Source: Sipunculus nudus
Lineage: Eukaryota; Annelida; Sipuncula; Golfingiida; Sipunculidae
Length of the DNA: 64,000 nt
Direction: 5' to 3'
NCBI GenBank assembly: GCA_026874595.1
Contig: CM049307.1
Coordinates: 37,678,862-37,742,861, forward strand
The notes under the pieces are model-generated. The model was not told the DNA's origin, ran no database searches, and saw only the letters and a list, made by a program, of their open reading frames with translations. The translations under genes and the position numbers were made by a program. Below, piece by piece: positions 58,444 to 64,000 of this stretch (its first letter is position 1; every line of letters starts with the position of its first letter).

Positions 58444-60424
58444 TTAGCAGACTCCATTAAAACTGCTTTGTTATTGATTACAGTACAGTAACCATTAGTG
58501 GACTACATTTTGTTATTTCTTCCCTTAAAGACTTCATTGTTTCCTTATCTAACTCTCTTCTATACATAAATTTGTATAGTTGCTTGTCTTGAATAATCTA
58601 GTGCTGTACTTAATGTTCTTTCACTTTTGAGTTATGGATGTGTGGCACATATTTTTTTGGTGTTTTTAATATTCTGCATTGCGCTGCTATGATTGCTTGA
58701 GTCTGTGTTTTCCTAGTCCAAAATGTGATGCACTTTTAACCCCCCTCCCCCCAAACCTGCGGCTGATAAACTAATAAAGTACCATTGGTCAAAAACGTCG
58801 GCTTGATCATTTGATCATGATCTTTGTGGTCTTTTTGATGGGTAACATATTCTAGTGATCATACAGGTCTTACTTAAGTAGAAGAATAGGTTATATGTAT
58901 CAAGGTCGTCCGGAATAAAAAAAAACAAAATGTTGTTCTATTTTTTTCTTTTTGAATGGTCCAAATTCTAGAACTTTCAGTTTCCCTTGAACCTCTATCA
59001 AAGATATCAGTCTTATACATTAACAGGTAAATAAATCAGAACTAGCTATATTGCATATGACACTTTTAGAAAGAAATTTTGTTGTAAAAATGGTTTGCTG
59101 CAAATTTATGGGATAAAGAATCACCTGTAAATGAAATATTTGCTAAATACAGAATGGTCATTACATGAACAACTGCACCTTCAGATTGACCCATGAAAAA
59201 ATAGTTAACTGATTGTCCACCAGATGTCAGCACTGCATGTGCTTCAGCTTTTGAACCATTCCTATGACTGAGGACTTTCTGTGTTCGATGGGTTTACATT
59301 TCGATATTTGTCTGTCAGTCAGAAAACCAAAACCAAACTACATATTTGTTTCTGAATTATATGTGATGTAATTTTTATCATATTTCATTCAAGTTTCACT
59401 CAGTATATCCTTAAAGCATGTAATGTCAGGGAATTAGGTCAAGCATAAATAGAAGTGTATGGTCTGTTGATTTTTCCCCCATGTCCAAAAAGTGTGTCAT
59501 TCTGGTGATTTGGGATAATGGCTCTGTGTTTTAAATTATCCATCATCTCAGCAGAGTGTTGTAGGGTGATCCGTAAACAATTTATATGGAAAGTGATATC
59601 TAATAAAAAAACATAACTGATATCCATTTCTAATTCAGTTGACAGGTGAACCAGTTGGGTAACTGCACTTTATTAGGTTTTTGTCACACTTGTTGTTTTT
59701 TTTTTTTTTTAATATTTTTTTTTCATATATTTAGCATTTAAAAACAACATTTCATATTCCACATGATATACATATAAAATATAAATTTAGGCCACTGCAG
59801 AATAAGATGGCAAGTGTGTTTATGGATATCCTTACTTCATGTTAGGTTTTGATAATATTTCTTCATATTTGCTTTTTTATGATTTTTTTTATTTTTACAA
59901 ATTATTAAATCTTTAACATAAGCCATAAAAATATGGGAAACAGTTGAGAAACTTACTTGTATGTTATCTTGTATAATACCAAATTCCATTTTGTTGATTA
60001 CTGTTTGTTTGTGCTTGTATCATCCTTATTTTTATTCTATACTTTTACGGTTAATAGGTCCAAGTGGGTGACAAATGGCATGTAATTGTTCATTTGTCTT
60101 GGCTTTAATCTGTTATCATGCCCTGTGAGCATCTTTGATACATTTTAATGCCAAGTTTATTAGCAAAACTAGAGCAAGAGACTACAGTAGTTAATAAGAA
60201 ATGGAGATTTGAACAGAACAATATATTTCTAGGAATCATCATTTGATATAACTGTAAGAGACTGATTCTGTTAGCTGCTGATTAAGCCATCTTGTCACAC
60301 ATCCTTCATATTTTTTTTGTTTGGTTGGAGTAACAGCCTCAGTTTTTCAGTGCTTACTTAACTAAGTAGTATGTACTACGTCTGCAAAATTTAGGTGTCT
60401 GTGTACATGACCAGAGCTTACATG

Positions 60425-60665
60425 TGATCATCCTGGCATCAACCAGGTATGGTGTACTGCTCCTGCGGGTCCTGAGTGTGTTTCATCCCCATTTCTGTGT
60501 CATAACACAGAGGAACCCCCGAAAGGGGCACTTGTTTGTGAGTGACACACGACTGTTTGGCACCGTCTCCCAAGTAACCCTGCAGAGCTGTTACCCAATG
60601 AAAAATTTCATTGCTCCTCAGGCTAAGATTCAAACTTATGATATCCTGGCTTTGAGCTGTGTGCT
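60425..60665 (-). mobile_element. tRNA-derived SINE-like repeat, family B, reverse copy
   Basis: On the - strand it follows the same block order as 655-915, including GTGTCACTCACAAAC, GTTCCTCTGTGTTATGAC and CTCAGGACCCGCAGG. Lies in intron 6 of the pyrophosphatase gene. Short open frames over it are chance. Confidence 0.7.
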
Positions 60666-61639
60666 TTTACATTAATTCCTCTGGACCACAGAAACCGTTC
60701 ATAACCTCATCCTTCATTTTGAATTTACTTATATTAGGAAAAAAATAATTAAAACGTATGGTTCTATGGCACCACCTGCATCAATTTTAAACCCCCACAT
60801 CAAAATTTTTTATTTTGATTTTCATTTGGAAATTTACCAATTTTGAGCTCCAGCAGCTGGGACATTTCTTTCAAGAAGATAAAATAATACAATTTTGTTA
60901 AAAATTTCCTGTTTTGTAATGCTTTTGCTTGTTTACCAAAAAAAAGCTTATTATCATGCTTTTCCCTGATCATATGACATTTTTTTCTCAACATACAATG
61001 AAAGGTTAAAAAAAAAATTCCTTACAGTATTTTTTTCTATAGCTCCTTATTTAGACTTCCATGATTTCAACCAGATCTCCTCCAGTTATTCCCAGTATGG
61101 AAATTAACTAAAATGCTTAAATAAATGTCTGAGAACTTTTGGATAATATAGCCACATGTATATAAAAACCTGATACAGTTATACCCTGTAAGAAGGATTA
61201 ACTGTAATCCCAAAGTAACTGTCTCAGAACCTCTTGTTTGTGGGCCTTATGTATATAAAACAGTATATGTAAATCAACCTGCATTGATTCAAATTGGAGA
61301 GAAAGTTTTGTGTAAAATCTATTAAATTTTTTTTTTGTTTTAGTACTGCACAGTTATTGAACCACAGTTTCACAGCCTTGTAAAATATAAGAAAATATGT
61401 TATTTGAACTCAGGGGACAACAATTAATACACCAAAAAATTTGCTGAGTTGAATGGGATTTGAATCGATACCTTTCATATTACAGTTTATAGTTTGTTAC
61501 TCCATCAGTAGTTCCTGTGTAATCAGTCACTCCATTCAGTTTGCTGCCTCTAAAAATGAATACCCTGTTGTTGTGGCACAAATGTATTTTGTATAAATAT
61601 CAAGTACATTGAAGCTTGCAGTTAAAAATATCAGTGCAG

Positions 61640-62060
61640 GAAAATGGTGCATTATATGGTTTATTTGATAGTCATAACTCACATTTTTTAAGGGTGAATT
61701 TCACACAAAACATTTCTTAAGAAAGAGTGGATGAATTGTTATGAAAATTGATATGACCAAAGATTTAGCATAGCTTGGCTTGAACAGAAGGCTGGTGGTT
61801 TCATCTTTAAATTTACTGATATAATGTTTTTGTGCAGCTTAATTCTTAGTGCTCCAACCTACTATCAATGAATGCAGTTTAATTCAGATAGTAAAAGTCA
61901 TATTGTACATGTACGTAAATATGGTACAGAAAATTAATCCTTTATAAATTTGATTATGAACTTTATGAGGAGTGAACTTGGCCTTGAATTTTTCCATATC
62001 TACTGAAAACCTTACAAAACAGTAAATCACAAAAGTAGGAGGGATTGCCTTGACATTTTA
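61640..62060. repeat. Diverged relative of the 326-bp tandem unit
   Basis: Phrases matching the 34-36 kb array occur twice: TTTCACACAAAACAT with a following GATGAATTG (61700-61740), and GGCCTTGAATTTTTCCATATCTACTGAAAA (61979-62008), which mirrors the array's GGCCTTGACCTTGAATATTGCCATATATGGTGAAAA. About two decayed units. Located in intron 6. Confidence 0.55.
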
Positions 62061-64000
62061 CATTTTGTGACTCCACCAGGGATTGCATACAGCTTTTAGC
62101 AGGTCTACTGGCATTGTAGGCACTCAGTGCAGCAGTGGTCTCTGGTTTTAGTCCCAGTGCAAGTTTATTTTCTTTATGAATGTTAAGGTAGGTAGTGATG
62201 TGAGCTCTGTTAAGTGCCCTCTGTCGTATATTTACAGTCATGGGTGTGTAAACACAGCCAGTTAAACGTCTATTGTCAGCCTCCTCTGCTATATCAGCAT
62301 TGATTTCACTATCACCAAGTGTCCCCCAGCACCATATGATCAAATTCTCATGAATGTCAGCTCAGCTCAGAGTCCACAAATACCATTTGGCTTTCACCTT
62401 CACTGTTTGGACTACATATTTTTTAATTTGTGCCTTCTCTAAAAGATATTTGATATGGTCCTAAAAAAATTAAATGTTAATTTAAATTATTTACAATTTA
62501 GCAGGGTTGCATTAAATACAAGGACAATAATCAGGTTATAAACACATCTATTTTTAGAATATCATTCCACCTGTTGTCTTAAAATTATAATTGCACCTAC
62601 CATCCCTAATTATAAAAAATACAGCTGTATTCATTATGCATTGATTTACACCAGTCATTTTCAGATCATGGTTGCACCTACTGTCTTCAAATATGTAAAA
62701 AAAAAACAACTATTTTCAGATTATTAATCAGTTATCTTCAGGTTATAATTAGACCTACCATCATCAGATTATAAATAGATCTATTATTTTCATATATCAA
62801 TTAAGGCCACCAACTTGGGAGTAAAATGGTGTTTGTTATATTCACATAATTACATCATGTACCTTCAGATGATCACATCTTCAGTTTTTTTAATTATTCT
62901 TAGTTAGATAATATTTATTCTTTTTAATATATTTATATATATGATTGATAAAAATCAATTACAAGAAAGTGGTATGCTTTTATAGTGAAAAGTCATATCA
63001 GCATTAGTTTTGAACTTTGTGTACTGTAACATAAATTGGAATTATTTTATTTTTTTTATACCAAAGGTTTTGAAATCAAGAGTAGATCAGATGTTCACCA
63101 TTTAATCTCAGCATCCGACTATAATTTATGGACGAGGGTGGGGTCATCACCAGGGTGTTCCTCCAGTTTCTACTTGCCCACAAAGCTCTCTCCACAGACA
63201 GATCCCCACCTTGAGACTGTCTTTTGAACACTCCCCTGTCATATTCCCAAGCTCTAATCAAACCCTCACTTCCTAAATATTTTGAAAGGGCTTATGGGGA
63301 CTTGCATGACTAAAACCCAGAGGTCACTAGTTGCATGTTGGAATTATGTGTACACCACTGGTAACTATAAGAAAATTGTCAAAAAAAATTTAAAAAGCCT
63401 CCTCAATTCTCACCTGCATCACTCTCAATGTGTCTTATTCATATATGTCTGTGTGACATCTTGTTTTTGGCAAACTAGTCAAAGATGGTGCTATGCAGTC
63501 TTAAATTCCTGATGCTGATAGTGTAGAATTATCAGTCCAAGATTAACATAATTTAACATCTCACAAATGAACTTTAAACTAAATGTCTTATTTCCTCTGA
63601 TTGTGTAAGTTTTATATGTAAATCATGTCTGCCCTGATCTAAACTTTATAATAATTTTCATTCATTTATATTTAATAATATGATATAATGTTTGTCGTAT
63701 ATTATAATAAATTATCCTTACTGAAAATCTCCTGTCCTTCAAAAGTTTCACAGACAAATATTCCAGGGGTTTTAAAAATTTCTTTTTTACATTTCCTCTG
63801 ATCAGTATCCCATTAGTCATTAGTACAGTAATTCATATGGTGTTTGTTTAGTGATTGCATGGCACAATGAAGGCTTCAGTAGATCACAGCTGTTGATAGA
63901 CTTTGACTCTACTGTGTAGACGTAATCCGCTCGTAATCCGCTCGGATTTCACCACAGAGTAACAAGCATCTGGCTGACCCTTTGTATCCTGTTTATTCAA

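Larger units (their letters stand above)
57486..64000 (+). other. Intron 6 of the pyrophosphatase gene, open at the window end
   Basis: Starts GTGAGT. Contains an (AT)n tract (58385-58443), the family B SINE (60425-60665) and a diverged tandem-unit relative (61640-62060). Frames at 57622-57960 (+, 112 codons) and 61963-62343 (-, 126 codons) match nothing known to me and are not called genes. Confidence 0.8.

Noticed and set aside
61963-62343. 126-codon - strand open frame
   Set aside because: Partly overlaps decayed repeat sequence; no known motif and no second exon seen. A protein search would decide.
57486-64000. Search for pyrophosphatase exon 7
   Set aside because: No segment with the expected D-I-x-D-V or L-E-A-T-x-x-W-F coding pattern after an AG acceptor was found.

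Overview
The window reads as eukaryotic nuclear DNA, most likely from a marine mollusc (a bivalve would fit; this is inference). It is AT-rich, full of (AT)n microsatellites, C-homopolymer runs, tRNA-derived SINE-like repeats, small inverted-repeat elements and tandem repeats with nuclear-receptor-like half sites. No open reading frame outside one gene is long or convincing. There are no bacterial features: no operons, CRISPR arrays, or rRNA genes.

The only gene recognised with confidence is a family I inorganic pyrophosphatase (PPA1/PPA2 type) on the + strand. It starts at about 31.67 kb, and six coding exons lie at 31671-31860, 44824-44942, 47867-47986, 49441-49527, 50280-50343 and 57423-57485. 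They join in frame through GT-AG introns of phases 1, 0, 0, 0 and 1. All active-site residues expected in this part of the family are present. The last 110-120 codons must lie beyond base 64000. The first exon has two in-frame ATGs. The upstream one adds 43 residues that look like a mitochondrial presequence with an R-3 type cleavage site, so one gene may serve both mitochondria and cytosol.

Layout. 0-24.4 kb is intergenic: SINE-like repeats, minisatellites, two copies of a TTAA-flanked MITE, a 63-bp hairpin, and a promoter-like patch at 4.1-4.5 kb. 24.4-28.06 kb is a decayed Penelope-like retroelement on the - strand, with reverse transcriptase and GIY-YIG endonuclease remnants, bracketed by two direct long repeats. 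Each repeat carries a hammerhead ribozyme-like motif: one looks complete, the other lacks stem III and the cleavage site. 28.8-31.1 kb has two inverted-repeat transposons and a GTACC-rich repeat just upstream of the pyrophosphatase. 31.67-64 kb is the pyrophosphatase gene. Intron 1 (13 kb) holds two tandem arrays of roughly 295-bp and 326-bp units rich in AGGTCA-type motifs. The other introns hold dispersed repeats, and a 680-bp tandem duplication lies in intron 5.

All identifications were made by eye from sequence and known family motifs. Repeat family names are descriptive labels used only in this annotation.
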